64,000 nucleotides of DNA from Pusillimonas sp. UBA3987 (GTDB lineage: Bacteria > Pseudomonadota > Gammaproteobacteria > Burkholderiales > Burkholderiaceae_B), in the NCBI GenBank assembly GCA_002384935.1, contig DGCD01000009.1:124001-188000 (forward strand). The letters are read 5' to 3'. Positions 7,754-17,064 of the stretch are shown in pieces. The position numbers were made by a program, and so were the translations under genes. The notes under the pieces are model-generated. The model made no database searches. It saw nothing but the letters and a program-made list of their open reading frames with translations, and was not told where the DNA came from. Numbering within the stretch: the stretch's first letter is position 1; every line of letters starts with the position of its first letter.

Positions 7754-8806
7754 ATGAAGCTATCAGCCCTAGTAACCGGCCTGGCTCTGGCCTGCAGTTC
7801 ACTCGCCACGCAAGCAGACACTTTCACATTGCGAATGGGGGGTGGACATACAACCGGATTAACCTACGTTAATCAATACGACACCTACTTCGCCGACGAG
7901 GTCGCCAAGCGCGTGGAAGAACAAACAGACCACAAAGTGCGTTTTATTAAAGCCTGGGGTGGCAGTGTCGCAAAAGTCGACGGCGCGATCGAAGCAGTAC
8001 AAGAAGGAACGCTGGATATCGGCCTGTCTCCAATTGGGTTCGAGCAATCTCGTGCGGCCCTACTTAACTATAGCGCTTATGTTCCCTTTACTTCGCCTGA
8101 CCCGACCGTTCAACAAAAAGTATCCAACCGCATGATTGCAGAAGTACCGGCACTCCAGGAGAGCATGAAGCCGTACAACTCGCATGTGCTGAGCGCAATG
8201 GTTTCAGAGGCATACGGCGTGGCGACTTCTTTCGACTGGAACTCTATCCCTGAAATGAAGGGAAAACGTATTGCAATGGCCGGAACCAATGCGCCTTTAT
8301 TCATCCCCATTGAAGCGATCCCGGTCACACTTGGTATTGGTGACCACTATCAAGCCATGCAGTCCAGTTTGGCCGACGGCAGCCTCTTTTACATTTCAGG
8401 CATGGAAGCGTTCAAACTAAAAGAGGTGGCAGAGTACTTCAATAAAACCGGTTTTGGTTCCCTGAGTACTCTGGTTGCGTTCATGAACCTGGATACACGC
8501 AAACGGTTACCCAAAGAGGTCGTCGACATTATCGACGAAGTTGCGCTGGAGACATCATGGCGTGTCGCCGAAATATCCAAGAAACGCGACCAGGATGTTG
8601 AGGCGCGCTTACTTGAGGAAGGTATTACCGTTAACACGCTACCGGCGGAACAACGTGCGCAGTGGGCCGAACTTATTAAGGATTTACCGGGAAAGTCAGC
8701 GCAAGAGCTCGATGCAAAAGGCTTCCCGGCAACGCAAGTGCTTAAAACCTATATCAAGTTCATGAACGAAGAAGGATACCAATTCCCTTTGGACTATCCT
8801 CTGTAA
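7754..8806 (+). CDS. dctP: TRAP transporter substrate-binding protein DctP (system 1)
   Basis: Periplasmic binding protein of a TRAP transporter, 350 residues, with a signal peptide at 1-21 (cleaved at the LATQA-D region). The DctP fold is clear in AWGGSVAKVDGAIEAVQEGTLDIG and the C-terminal helices. The Arg that normally binds the substrate carboxylate, found in a GLK-I-R-V-type motif, appears to be Ala (GKRIAMAG, about residue 174). The ligand or its mode of binding may therefore be unusual. AGGAG precedes the ATG. The position after glcDEF suggests a 2-hydroxyacid or a relative as substrate. Confidence 0.9.
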   Translation: MKLSALVTGLALACSSLATQADTFTLRMGGGHTTGLTYVNQYDTYFADEVAKRVEEQTDHKVRFIKAWGGSVAKVDGAIEAVQEGTLDIGLSPIGFEQSRAALLNYSAYVPFTSPDPTVQQKVSNRMIAEVPALQESMKPYNSHVLSAMVSEAYGVATSFDWNSIPEMKGKRIAMAGTNAPLFIPIEAIPVTLGIGDHYQAMQSSLADGSLFYISGMEAFKLKEVAEYFNKTGFGSLSTLVAFMNLDTRKRLPKEVVDIIDEVALETSWRVAEISKKRDQDVEARLLEEGITVNTLPAEQRAQWAELIKDLPGKSAQELDAKGFPATQVLKTYIKFMNEEGYQFPLDYPL

Positions 8807-8816
8807 CACCAAAACA

Positions 8817-8841
8817 CGCGGCCCGCGCCAGCTGGGCCGCG
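8817..8841 (+). other. GC-rich hairpin between dctP and dctQ
   Basis: An 8-bp perfect stem (CGCGGCCC / GGGCCGCG) with a 9-base loop and no T run. Hairpins at this position in transport operons commonly protect the binding-protein mRNA and lower expression of the membrane subunits. Confidence 0.6.
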
Positions 8842-8872
8842 CACTCATCCCTGCCTCAAAAGGACAATTCCG

Positions 8873-9379
8873 ATGAAAGTCTGGATTGATCGCGCGTTAC
8901 TCGGACTGCACCTGGTCGGTGCATGCTTCCTTATTGCGCTCACGCTGCTCATTATGTACGACGTACTCGGGCGCATACTATTCAACCGGCCATTTGCAGG
9001 CACAGCTGAACTGGTTGCCGTCGGACTCGTACTACTTACCTTCCTGCAAACGCCCTACGTCATTCGTCACCGACAACTCTTGCGCGTTACGTTCCTGCTC
9101 GACCGCGTTCCAGGCGCAATACGCTCACAACTTAATGCCTTCGCCTACATACTTGGCTCCGCCTTTTTCCTGGCCATTGCAATTACGTCTGTTGAACCTT
9201 CGATCGTGGGATGGAACACAGGCGAATTCTTCGGCAATGATGCGTTCCGCATTCCGGCCTGGCCCTTGCGATTCGGCACGTTGGTTCTTTGGATCATCAG
9301 TGGCTTTATCTGTATCGGATTCGCCGTTCAGGGCATCCAGGGAAAATTAAAAGCAACAGACGACGAACTCAAAGACTAA
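8873..9379 (+). CDS. dctQ: TRAP transporter small membrane subunit DctQ (system 1)
   Basis: A 168-residue inner-membrane protein with four predicted helices (about 10-30, 45-65, 85-105 and 130-150) and the DctQ pattern Y-D-V-L-G-R near the end of the first helix. It pairs with the DctM protein downstream to form the sodium- or proton-driven transport unit. AAAGGA precedes its ATG, and nine bases separate it from dctM. Confidence 0.9.
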   Translation: MKVWIDRALLGLHLVGACFLIALTLLIMYDVLGRILFNRPFAGTAELVAVGLVLLTFLQTPYVIRHRQLLRVTFLLDRVPGAIRSQLNAFAYILGSAFFLAIAITSVEPSIVGWNTGEFFGNDAFRIPAWPLRFGTLVLWIISGFICIGFAVQGIQGKLKATDDELKD

Positions 9380-9388
9380 GGAATAAGT

Positions 9389-10696
9389 ATGGACTTCCAA
9401 ATGTGGGGCGGACTGATTGTGCTGGCGGTACTCGTTGTGCTGGGTGTGCCTGTTGTATTTGCATTCGCCGCATCGGCCGCGCTGGGGCTGTACTTTGTTT
9501 TCGGCTCAATTGATATGGTTGTCAGTTTGCTTCAGCAAACCGCTTTATCGGGAATCAAAGAGTACAACTTCGTTGTTATTCCGCTCTTCACCGCCATGGG
9601 CATGCTCATCGCCCACTGTGGTGCAGCCAGCGATCTGTTCTCGGTTGTGAATCGCTTGCTAAAAGGCGTACCGGGCCGGTTAGCGGTTGCCACGGTCGGC
9701 GGCAATGCGGTGTTCGCCGCGGTTACCGGTGTCGGTGTAGCCGCAGCAGCAGCCTTTAGCCACGTGGCGTATCCGGTCATGCGTGATCACAATTACAGCA
9801 GAAGCTATGCCGTTGGATGCATTGCCGGCAGTTCCGTTTTAGGTTTACTCATTCCGCCTTCGGTCTTCATGATTGTCTGGGCGATTCTGACAGAACAATC
9901 CGTTGGGACGCTCTTTGCGGCAGGCGTCATTCCGGGACTTATATTGGCACTTTTATATGCGGTTTACTGCATCGCTTATGCAAAAGCTGTTCCAAAAGCA
10001 GCGCCTGAACAGAACGACACGGGGGCCATCACGCCTGTCACAACTAAGCAAATACTTGGCGCAATCGGAGTAGGCATCCTGATTGTTGTCACGCTGGGCG
10101 GCATCTGGTTCGGGTACGTCACCCCAACCGAGGGAAGTGCAGTCGGACTCGTTGGAGCTGCCATATTAGCTGCGGCGAAAGGGTTGAAAGCAAAAGGACT
10201 GTTTCAAGCCTGTGTCGAAGCAGGGCGAACCGTCACACCCATTATGTTGCTGCTACTGAGCGCAGTTATGTACACCAAACTCATCGCGCTGAACGGTGTT
10301 CCGCAACAAGTTCAAGAGCTCCTGGAGTCAATGGGCCTGGGCGTGGCCGGAACCATGCTGTTCATGGCCATCGTCTGGTTCCTGTTGGGCGCACTGATCG
10401 ACAGCATTTCAATTATGCTGCTCACTGTTCCTATTTTCTGGCCTATCGCACAGGCGCTGGGCATTGATCCGATTATTTTTGCATTAATCGGCATCCTGGT
10501 AATTGAAGCCGGCGTACTGACCCCACCGTTCGGTATCGGTGTTTTCGTCGTAAAAGCGGCCATACCTGACAAGAATATTTATATCAGCGAAATATTCAAA
10601 GGTGCGGCACCCTACTGGCTTTTGATCTTGTTCGTAGCCTGGCTCCTGTATATGGTGCCGGGGCTGGCAACCTGGTTGCCGGGCCAACTATCGTGA
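9389..10696 (+). CDS. dctM: TRAP transporter large membrane subunit DctM (system 1)
   Basis: A 435-residue membrane protein of the DctM/IT superfamily with about 11-12 hydrophobic helices. Typical motifs are GNAVFAAVTGVGVAAAAAF, GLLIPPSVFMIVWA and the C-terminal EAGVLTPPFGIGVFVVK. It forms the transport channel of the TRAP system with DctQ and DctP. It is the last gene of the long plus-strand run that begins with glcD; convergent mdtP follows after 55 bases that hold no clear terminator. Confidence 0.95.
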   Translation: MDFQMWGGLIVLAVLVVLGVPVVFAFAASAALGLYFVFGSIDMVVSLLQQTALSGIKEYNFVVIPLFTAMGMLIAHCGAASDLFSVVNRLLKGVPGRLAVATVGGNAVFAAVTGVGVAAAAAFSHVAYPVMRDHNYSRSYAVGCIAGSSVLGLLIPPSVFMIVWAILTEQSVGTLFAAGVIPGLILALLYAVYCIAYAKAVPKAAPEQNDTGAITPVTTKQILGAIGVGILIVVTLGGIWFGYVTPTEGSAVGLVGAAILAAAKGLKAKGLFQACVEAGRTVTPIMLLLLSAVMYTKLIALNGVPQQVQELLESMGLGVAGTMLFMAIVWFLLGALIDSISIMLLTVPIFWPIAQALGIDPIIFALIGILVIEAGVLTPPFGIGVFVVKAAIPDKNIYISEIFKGAAPYWLLILFVAWLLYMVPGLATWLPGQLS

Positions 10697-10751
10697 ACAC
10701 CGCAACTTGAAGTACAGCAGACGCATGTGAACGAGAAAACCGGTACCAATA

Positions 10752-12320
10752 TCAAAGAGACGGCGACTCAAGCCACGACGAACGGGGCGCCGTCATGCGC
10801 CCCATCACAAAAGCAAGATTCGCCGCCGCTGCAAGCGCGGCATTATGCGCATCGGCACGGGCCTGGCGCGCTTGCAGTAAATCGGTTGTTGCCTCTGTAA
10901 CCGTCGTGAGTGTTCCAACGCCATTGCGATACGCGTCAAAAGAAGCATCGTAAGTGGTTTGCACGGTTGAAACCAACTCCGTTGCCGCCTCGAAACTTTG
11001 CAATGTGGAACGCAATAACGTCTCTGCAGCCACCATTTCCCGCAAGGCATCACGACGTTGTGTTTGCAGCGCCTGCTGCGCCTCTTCGACCTCTATTTCG
11101 GCTTCCCACAAACGGGCCCGACGCAAGCCACCATCAAAAATCGGCATTGTGACGCCCAATAAAACGCCGCTTGACGTGGCTGTTTGACTTAAGCCCGGCA
11201 GACCCCGCACATCGAAACTGATACGACTGTTCGCCGCAACCGCACCCAAATAGACCTTGGGCAAGAACTCCGCCTCGGCGGCCTTCACATTGGCCTTGGC
11301 AGCCTTGACTGCTGCATAAGCCGCCACTAAATCGGGGCGTTGTGCCAAAGCCTGCTGCATCCGTTCCAACGTAATGGGGTCGGAAGCCTTGGGCAACGTG
11401 CGCGTTTGAACTTGCGCAATCGTAAGCTGAGTGGTTGGCGGCACACCCAGCGCGCTCATCAGCCCAAGGTAGGCATTGCGCTCCAGGCCTTCGTTATCGA
11501 CCAGTGTTAGTTTGGCCTGGGCCACGGCCTGCCGAACCAACGCAAGTTCAATGGTAGTGGCCACGCCCGCCTCGAGCTTGTCGCGCACGGCGCGCTCGAC
11601 TTTTTGCTGGTTGGCCAGCGCCTCGCGAGCCAATTTCGTGCGCATCCGCGCCGTGTTGTACTGATAGAACTGGTCGGTGACATCGCGAATCACCTTTTGA
11701 TGCGTGGCATTGAACAACACATTGGCCGCAAAAGATAATTGAGAGGCACCTTCAAGCAAAGCCTCACGCTGACCGAAATCAAACAATAACCAACCTAAAG
11801 CCAAAGCCGGTACGGTACCGCTTATGTCGGTATCCAGATTTTCGTAACCACCTACCTGTAAGGGCAAGGGCTGGCTGGTGCGTTGATAGCCGCCGATCAC
11901 ATTTGCCGACAACATGGGCAGAAACGTGGCCTCGACCATACCGGTGGCCAATGCCGCCTGTCGGGCACGATTCCAGGCCTGGCGGGTCTGCGGATTCTCA
12001 CGCTGCGCAATGTCAATCAGTTCAGGCAGGTGCAAAGGCCTGGACGAATCAAGGTCCGGACCGGGATCCACTTGCGCCAATGCCGGAACCGAAGGGACCG
12101 AAAAACCGGAAAGATCAGGCGGGCTGATGTCCAACGACGACGACCCGTTTTTTTCAGCGGGTCGCCAAGGCTCATGGGCAGAGGCCGGTGCACGGTCGAT
12201 TGCATTGGTTGCGCACGCCGACAACACCAGGCATGCCAGGACAAACGCCGACTGGCGCCCCACGCGTAACCACAATGCTAAATCAGTGCCACTGGACAAG
12301 CATGTTGAAAAATTGTTCAT
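10752..12320 (-). CDS. mdtP: Outer-membrane efflux channel MdtP-like (TolC/OprM family)
   Basis: A 522-residue outer-membrane factor with two OEP domains built from repeated long helices. A signal peptide ends in a lipobox-like LSACATN at about residue 36, so it is probably a lipoprotein like OprM. It completes a tripartite pump with the membrane fusion protein and the FUSC-type inner-membrane protein just upstream; the four genes match the order of ytcA-mdtN-mdtO-mdtP in E. coli. Its ATG overlaps the mdtO stop by four bases (ATGA), so the genes are coupled. The exported substrate is unknown; E. coli MdtNOP has been linked to resistance to dyes and sulfa drugs. Confidence 0.88.
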   Translation of the reverse strand: MNNFSTCLSSGTDLALWLRVGRQSAFVLACLVLSACATNAIDRAPASAHEPWRPAEKNGSSSLDISPPDLSGFSVPSVPALAQVDPGPDLDSSRPLHLPELIDIAQRENPQTRQAWNRARQAALATGMVEATFLPMLSANVIGGYQRTSQPLPLQVGGYENLDTDISGTVPALALGWLLFDFGQREALLEGASQLSFAANVLFNATHQKVIRDVTDQFYQYNTARMRTKLAREALANQQKVERAVRDKLEAGVATTIELALVRQAVAQAKLTLVDNEGLERNAYLGLMSALGVPPTTQLTIAQVQTRTLPKASDPITLERMQQALAQRPDLVAAYAAVKAAKANVKAAEAEFLPKVYLGAVAANSRISFDVRGLPGLSQTATSSGVLLGVTMPIFDGGLRRARLWEAEIEVEEAQQALQTQRRDALREMVAAETLLRSTLQSFEAATELVSTVQTTYDASFDAYRNGVGTLTTVTEATTDLLQARQARADAHNAALAAAANLAFVMGRMTAPRSSWLESPSL

Positions 12321-14128
12321 ACCGGTTGCATATTTAACTGGTGACGCATATCACTTAACTGACTCTTCCATTGCGCGACATTAGCACGACTTTCCCGTGG
12401 CAGCGCCATTTGCACACACAGCACCTCGCCCTGCTCCAGCATTGTTTTAAGACGCTCCAGCACCTGAGGTTCGGGTCGCAGCGAACGGGGTTCGAAATAA
12501 ACTCGCAATAACTGCTCGCGAACGGCATCCAGGTCGGCTACATTCTGCGCCGCCTGATTGGGACTGCATAAAGGAACCTGGCGATCGTGGTCACTGTACC
12601 AGGCAAGCCGTTCGAAAATCACATCTAACCGGCCACTAGCCGCCTGGGCGGCACTAATAGGCCAAATACGGGTGAACACAAGATAAAGAATGACATTGCC
12701 CAACAAAATACCCATGATCCGGTCCAGCGCAACCGACATTTGTACGTCGGGACCAAACCCCTGAAGCACCGTGAGCAAAAAAGCCAGTCCGATTTGCACC
12801 CCCGCATAGGCGCTGCGCTCGGATCCACTGGAAACCCAGCCGGCGCACAGTATGACAACAAACACCAGTAACATAAGCTGGCCAATGGATGTCATGAGCG
12901 GAATCAAAAATAAAATAGATAGCACACCCATGGCCGCCCCCACCAGGCAACCCAATATACGCAACGTTAATTTATGAACGGTTTCCCCGGTGGACCCCAA
13001 TGCCGCCACGTAGCAGGTAATCAGTGCCGTGTGAATGTCCTGCCAGTCAATCGCGGTATAAATAATGTACGCAATAATGGCGGCCAATGTGGTTTTAAGT
13101 GCGAACCGCTGATATACAGGATTGGTCAACGCATCCGGATAGAAAAAGCCCGAACTGGGGGCGGCGGCGCCTTCGGGTGCCGGTGTATAAAGCAACCCTA
13201 TTGCATCACTGACAGGCTGCAGGGCTGCCGGCAAGGCGTTTACTTGTTGCGGCAGTTCAGGGTATCGGCCTGCATGAAAAGCCGCCGCCAGCTGTCGACA
13301 TTGATTCGCCAGCTCAAGGGCATACTCATTTGGGTCGTGCACACCGGCAACGCCGGCCGATTCCCCCTTTTGCTGCACAGGCACACCCTGGCTGGCAAGA
13401 ATCAACAGCGCATAACTACGCATGACCGCCGTCTTCATCTGGGCCTGACGCACTTTGGGAATTAAATGAAACAAGGCCACATATTTCAAATAACTTTGCG
13501 CCTCAGCGTTGCCTTTACGTAAAAGCACCCACGCATCGTCAACCGGCAACTGGCCGTGAAGGATACCGGCAACCACATTCAAGCGCTCAGCCACCAAGCG
13601 CTGCAACAGCCTGGGTACTGAACGCCCGAACGCCATATTGCATACGATAATCAAGCCCATCGGTACGGCCGCCATAAGCCACGCATACAAAATGCCGCGC
13701 GTGGCCACCTCGCCGAATGGCGCGCTGCCCAACAAGGTCATGATGAAGGCAATAACCAGCGCAATAATGCCACCGGCCGGCCCTAGCTGCGACGCCGCCC
13801 CCAGATACAAAAACAGAAAAGAGCTGACGGCGATAATGACCATGCGCCACAGCGGCACGTCGATCGCCAATTCAGTCAAGAGCAATAAAACCGGCACCAC
13901 AATGGAAACCAGCACGCTGATCCCGATTGCCATCAGCGTGGATTCCGCAGGATCGGGCTTCATCACAAACAAAATCAGATAGCACCCAATGGCAACCAGT
14001 GGAATACCGTACGTCATGAATACAAACGTTGCCAGCGAACATATCAGGGCAATCCGCCAGGCCGTGTCCAATCGGCCTTCGAAGGGCTTGAGCTCTTGTA
14101 TGATTTCACGTTCGAACCAGGAAACCAT
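12317..14128 (-). CDS. mdtO: FUSC-family inner-membrane efflux protein MdtO-like
   Basis: A 603-residue inner-membrane protein with two blocks of hydrophobic helices (about residues 20-170 and 345-490), separated by and followed by soluble domains. This is the layout of FUSC/AaeB-type transporters such as E. coli MdtO. The ATG at 14128 leaves five bases after the mdtN stop; a GTG at 14140 would overlap it. It probably moves aromatic or drug-like molecules across the inner membrane to the MdtN-MdtP conduit. Confidence 0.85.
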   Translation of the reverse strand: MVSWFEREIIQELKPFEGRLDTAWRIALICSLATFVFMTYGIPLVAIGCYLILFVMKPDPAESTLMAIGISVLVSIVVPVLLLLTELAIDVPLWRMVIIAVSSFLFLYLGAASQLGPAGGIIALVIAFIMTLLGSAPFGEVATRGILYAWLMAAVPMGLIIVCNMAFGRSVPRLLQRLVAERLNVVAGILHGQLPVDDAWVLLRKGNAEAQSYLKYVALFHLIPKVRQAQMKTAVMRSYALLILASQGVPVQQKGESAGVAGVHDPNEYALELANQCRQLAAAFHAGRYPELPQQVNALPAALQPVSDAIGLLYTPAPEGAAAPSSGFFYPDALTNPVYQRFALKTTLAAIIAYIIYTAIDWQDIHTALITCYVAALGSTGETVHKLTLRILGCLVGAAMGVLSILFLIPLMTSIGQLMLLVFVVILCAGWVSSGSERSAYAGVQIGLAFLLTVLQGFGPDVQMSVALDRIMGILLGNVILYLVFTRIWPISAAQAASGRLDVIFERLAWYSDHDRQVPLCSPNQAAQNVADLDAVREQLLRVYFEPRSLRPEPQVLERLKTMLEQGEVLCVQMALPRESRANVAQWKSQLSDMRHQLNMQPV

Positions 14129-14133
14129 AGAAA

Positions 14134-15180
14134 TCAACACTCGCTGTCGGTACGCACCACAACCGATGCCGACGCCCCAACCCGCATGAGATCAGGCGGC
14201 GGATCCTGCAAAAGAATGCGCACGGGAAAACGCTGTGCGACACGTACCCAGTTCAGCGATTTCTGAACATACGGCAAAGACCTGGGCAAAGAAATGAGAT
14301 CTTCCGAGGCCACGCCCCAGCCAATGCTGATGACCTTGCCTTTTATTTCCCGGGTGGGGTCCGACAAGGCGTAAGCCTGTGCGCATTGCCCGGCCTTCAA
14401 GTGCGCCAAATCGGTTTCCCGAAATAACGCCGTTGCAAACCACTCGTTTGAGTCAATAAGCGTGAACAAAGATTGATCGGGTGCCATTTGCTCACCTGTC
14501 ATGACCTTCAAACCCACAACCAGGCCATCGTGAGGGGCTTTGACCACCGTGTCATCAAGCGCTTTACGGGCAAGTGCCAACGATGCCTGGGCAACCTCAA
14601 CCGTTGCCCGCGCCGCTTCCACTTCACCAATCAGCTCCTGGGCGGCGGTCGACTGAGACTGCGCCTGACTCAGACTCACCTGCGCGTCGCGCGACGCAGT
14701 TCTGGCGGCATCCAGATCCTGCTGTGTGACGTAGCCTTTCTTGGCCAACGGCGTTAAACGTTCCACCGTTTTGCGCGCCAGGTCCAAATTGGACTGTGCC
14801 CGTTCAATTTGTTCTTTGGCAACGGAAGCATTCGCCGTTTCGGCCCGAATCTGCCGCTCACGCGCCGACAACGCGGCCTGCGCCGCCGCCAACTCGGCTT
14901 CGGCCTGTTTCACCCGCAAAGCATACGATTGAGGATCCAGGCGAAATAAAACATCGCCTTTGGCAACCCGACTTCCTTCGGCCACATTCAGTTCAATAAT
15001 TTTGCCGGGTACGGCGGCACTCATGTGAACCACATCCGCCTCCAGCAGCGCATCTTCCGACATCAGGTTGCGATCGAGATAACGCCAATAAAAAATGCCT
15101 GCAACCACAGCGGCCAGAATCACGAGAACCGCCAGCAAGACGGCAAGACGGCGGGTTGATGAGTGAGAAGCTTCGGCCAT
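14134..15180 (-). CDS. mdtN: Membrane fusion protein MdtN-like (HlyD/EmrA family)
   Basis: A 348-residue periplasmic adaptor. One N-terminal anchor helix (about residues 12-32) is followed by a biotinyl-lipoyl half motif, a long alpha-helical hairpin rich in A, Q and E (about 90-205) and a beta-barrel region beginning near VVKAPHDGLV. The start at 15180 follows the ytcA stop by five bases and gives the short cytoplasmic tail usual for this family. It links the FUSC pump to the outer-membrane channel. Confidence 0.88.
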   Translation of the reverse strand: MAEASHSSTRRLAVLLAVLVILAAVVAGIFYWRYLDRNLMSEDALLEADVVHMSAAVPGKIIELNVAEGSRVAKGDVLFRLDPQSYALRVKQAEAELAAAQAALSARERQIRAETANASVAKEQIERAQSNLDLARKTVERLTPLAKKGYVTQQDLDAARTASRDAQVSLSQAQSQSTAAQELIGEVEAARATVEVAQASLALARKALDDTVVKAPHDGLVVGLKVMTGEQMAPDQSLFTLIDSNEWFATALFRETDLAHLKAGQCAQAYALSDPTREIKGKVISIGWGVASEDLISLPRSLPYVQKSLNWVRVAQRFPVRILLQDPPPDLMRVGASASVVVRTDSEC

Positions 15181-15185
15181 TCGTA

Positions 15186-15473
15186 TCACCGGGGAGAAAA
15201 AAGAAATGCAAACATCATTGTGAAGATCAAACCCAGGCAAACGTATACGAATAGGCGCAGCGGCAAAACATCGTCGATGCCGGCGCGTATCAGGCCCCAG
15301 CGCACAAGCAGCGTGAGTGGGATACTAATGGCGACTCCCACCAGCCACGACGGAAAATAAGAGCCAAACAAAAGGAAAGAGGGAGCGCGACTCTGCGCGC
15401 AACCGGCCAATGCCAAAAGTAGGGCAAGGCCCAAACCGACTCTTTCCCACTTGATGCCTTTAAAAGACCACAT
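15186..15473 (-). CDS. ytcA: YtcA-like lipoprotein
   Basis: A 95-residue protein with a signal sequence and lipobox LALAGC (Cys at about residue 25), then a conserved F-G-S-Y-F-P-S-W segment and two membrane helices. The same short Cys-plus-two-helix protein lies before mdtN in E. coli (YtcA), where its function is not known. Conservation of the gene order in this distant organism suggests a real subunit or assembly factor of the pump. Five bases separate it from mdtN, 14 from the amidohydrolase gene upstream. Confidence 0.8.
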   Translation of the reverse strand: MWSFKGIKWERVGLGLALLLALAGCAQSRAPSFLLFGSYFPSWLVGVAISIPLTLLVRWGLIRAGIDDVLPLRLFVYVCLGLIFTMMFAFLFSPR

Positions 15474-15487
15474 TCCCTGCCCTTTGC

Positions 15488-16852
15488 TTAAAGCTGCTCT
15501 TTATAGATACGTCCATCTTTCATGATCAGTTTCAGGTTCTTGTCTGGGTCGCCGATGAAATCAAGACTCTGGGTGGGGTCGCCATCGGCAATCAGAATAT
15601 CGGCCAATCCACCTGGTTCTATCACACCCAATTTACCCTTGTATGGATTACGCGGCCCTGACAAAGCCAGCAGCTCACCGTTATGTGCCGTGGCCATTTG
15701 CAGCAAACTGAGCGGATCATAGAAACGCGTCAGCTTGGCCAGTTGACGGCCCTGGGTTGGCAGATTCTGCGGCGTAAAAAGAATATCGGTTCCCCATGCG
15801 GTTTTGATTTTCATGTCGATCGCCATCTGGTAGGCACGCACCGTGCCTTCGGCCACCTCGCGCTGCTTCGCCTGACTATCCAGATCAGCCTTGACATTGG
15901 CATCATCATCGGCAAGGAAAGGTTGCAGACTCCACCAGACGCCTTCGTCTGCCATCAGCCTGGCCGCCGTTTCATCGGCCAACTGACCATGCTCAATTGA
16001 TCTGGCGCCTGCTTTCACCGCGCGTTGTATCCCTTTTGAGGTATACACATGCACCATGGCATAAGTGCCCCAGTCTTCGGCAGCCTGCACGCCCGCACGC
16101 AGTTCGGCTTCCGTGTACTGCGTCGTATCGAGTGGGTCGTAATGCGATGTGACGCCGCCGCCGGCCATCAGCTTGACCTGGCTTGCGCCCAACATCAGTT
16201 GCTCACGCACCCGGCGAAGCACCTCATCGGCGCCATCGGCAATCATGGAAGCACCCATTTTTTCCGCATAGCTTAGCGGCCCACCGGTTTGGCGCGGCAC
16301 TTCGTGACGCATACGGAAATCCCCATGACCGGACGTTTGGGAAATCATGGCACCGGAAGGGAAAATACGGGGGCCCACCACAATGCCTTCATCAATCGCG
16401 CGCTTCAAGGCAAAACTGGGTCCACCGGCATCACGAACACTGGTAAAGCCACGCAATAAGGTGCGTTCCGCCTCTCGTGCCGCAACCAGGTAAACATAGC
16501 CAATGTCGGCCGTCATGGCGGCCATTTCGGTCAGTCCACAAAACATGGAATGCCAGTGCACATCGATTAGGCCCGGCATGGCCACCCGCCCACCGCAATC
16601 AACAATCTTGGCGTTTTCAATCGTTTCACCAACCCCGGGCAAAGCCGAAACGCGATTCCCCTCCACCAGGATATTGACGCCCTCGCGTACTTTCGCGCTG
16701 ACCCCATCGAACAGCCACAAATTGGTCAACAGTATCGGGCGATCAGGTGGAGCGGGCTGCTGCGCAATGGCTTTGCTGGTTTGAAAACCAATGAACGGGA
16801 CCACAGCGGCAGCCGCGCCCCCCAGGAACATACGACGCGTCATCGAGGCCAT
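15488..16852 (-). CDS. Exported metal-dependent amidohydrolase (imidazolonepropionase/prolidase-like)
   Basis: A 454-residue amidohydrolase-superfamily enzyme. Residues 5-31 form a Tat signal (TRRMFLGG...), so it is exported folded. The metal site is visible as D-V-H-W-H after strand 1, the carboxylated-lysine candidate in VKLMAGGG, His in MVHVY, His in SIEHG and Asp in WGTDI. This arrangement is seen in exported Xaa-Pro dipeptidase-like and related hydrolases. The start at 16852 is chosen to place the twin Arg near the N terminus; ATG 16843 is an alternative. Only 14 bases separate it from ytcA, so it may be cotranscribed with the pump. Confidence 0.8.
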   Translation of the reverse strand: MASMTRRMFLGGAAAAVVPFIGFQTSKAIAQQPAPPDRPILLTNLWLFDGVSAKVREGVNILVEGNRVSALPGVGETIENAKIVDCGGRVAMPGLIDVHWHSMFCGLTEMAAMTADIGYVYLVAAREAERTLLRGFTSVRDAGGPSFALKRAIDEGIVVGPRIFPSGAMISQTSGHGDFRMRHEVPRQTGGPLSYAEKMGASMIADGADEVLRRVREQLMLGASQVKLMAGGGVTSHYDPLDTTQYTEAELRAGVQAAEDWGTYAMVHVYTSKGIQRAVKAGARSIEHGQLADETAARLMADEGVWWSLQPFLADDDANVKADLDSQAKQREVAEGTVRAYQMAIDMKIKTAWGTDILFTPQNLPTQGRQLAKLTRFYDPLSLLQMATAHNGELLALSGPRNPYKGKLGVIEPGGLADILIADGDPTQSLDFIGDPDKNLKLIMKDGRIYKEQL

Positions 16853-17064
16853 GACACGATCATGCAATACCTGCCCTGCCACGCCTGCGCAAGTACACAC
16901 CGGCTGACGATGCCGGCCCAGATACGATCCATCCTGAAACGCAGTGGCGCGACTCTCTGCGCTCCAGGCAGATCGACCACCTGCCAAAGACGAAAACGAG
17001 GGAACGGCGGCACTACGCATACAACTCTCCGGGATAAATCATTCAGCACGCATCACGGCAAACA

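Noticed and set aside
16853..17020. N-terminal extension of the Tat amidohydrolase
   Set aside because: It would bury the twin-Arg motif about 60 residues in, and the extension has no protein-like pattern.
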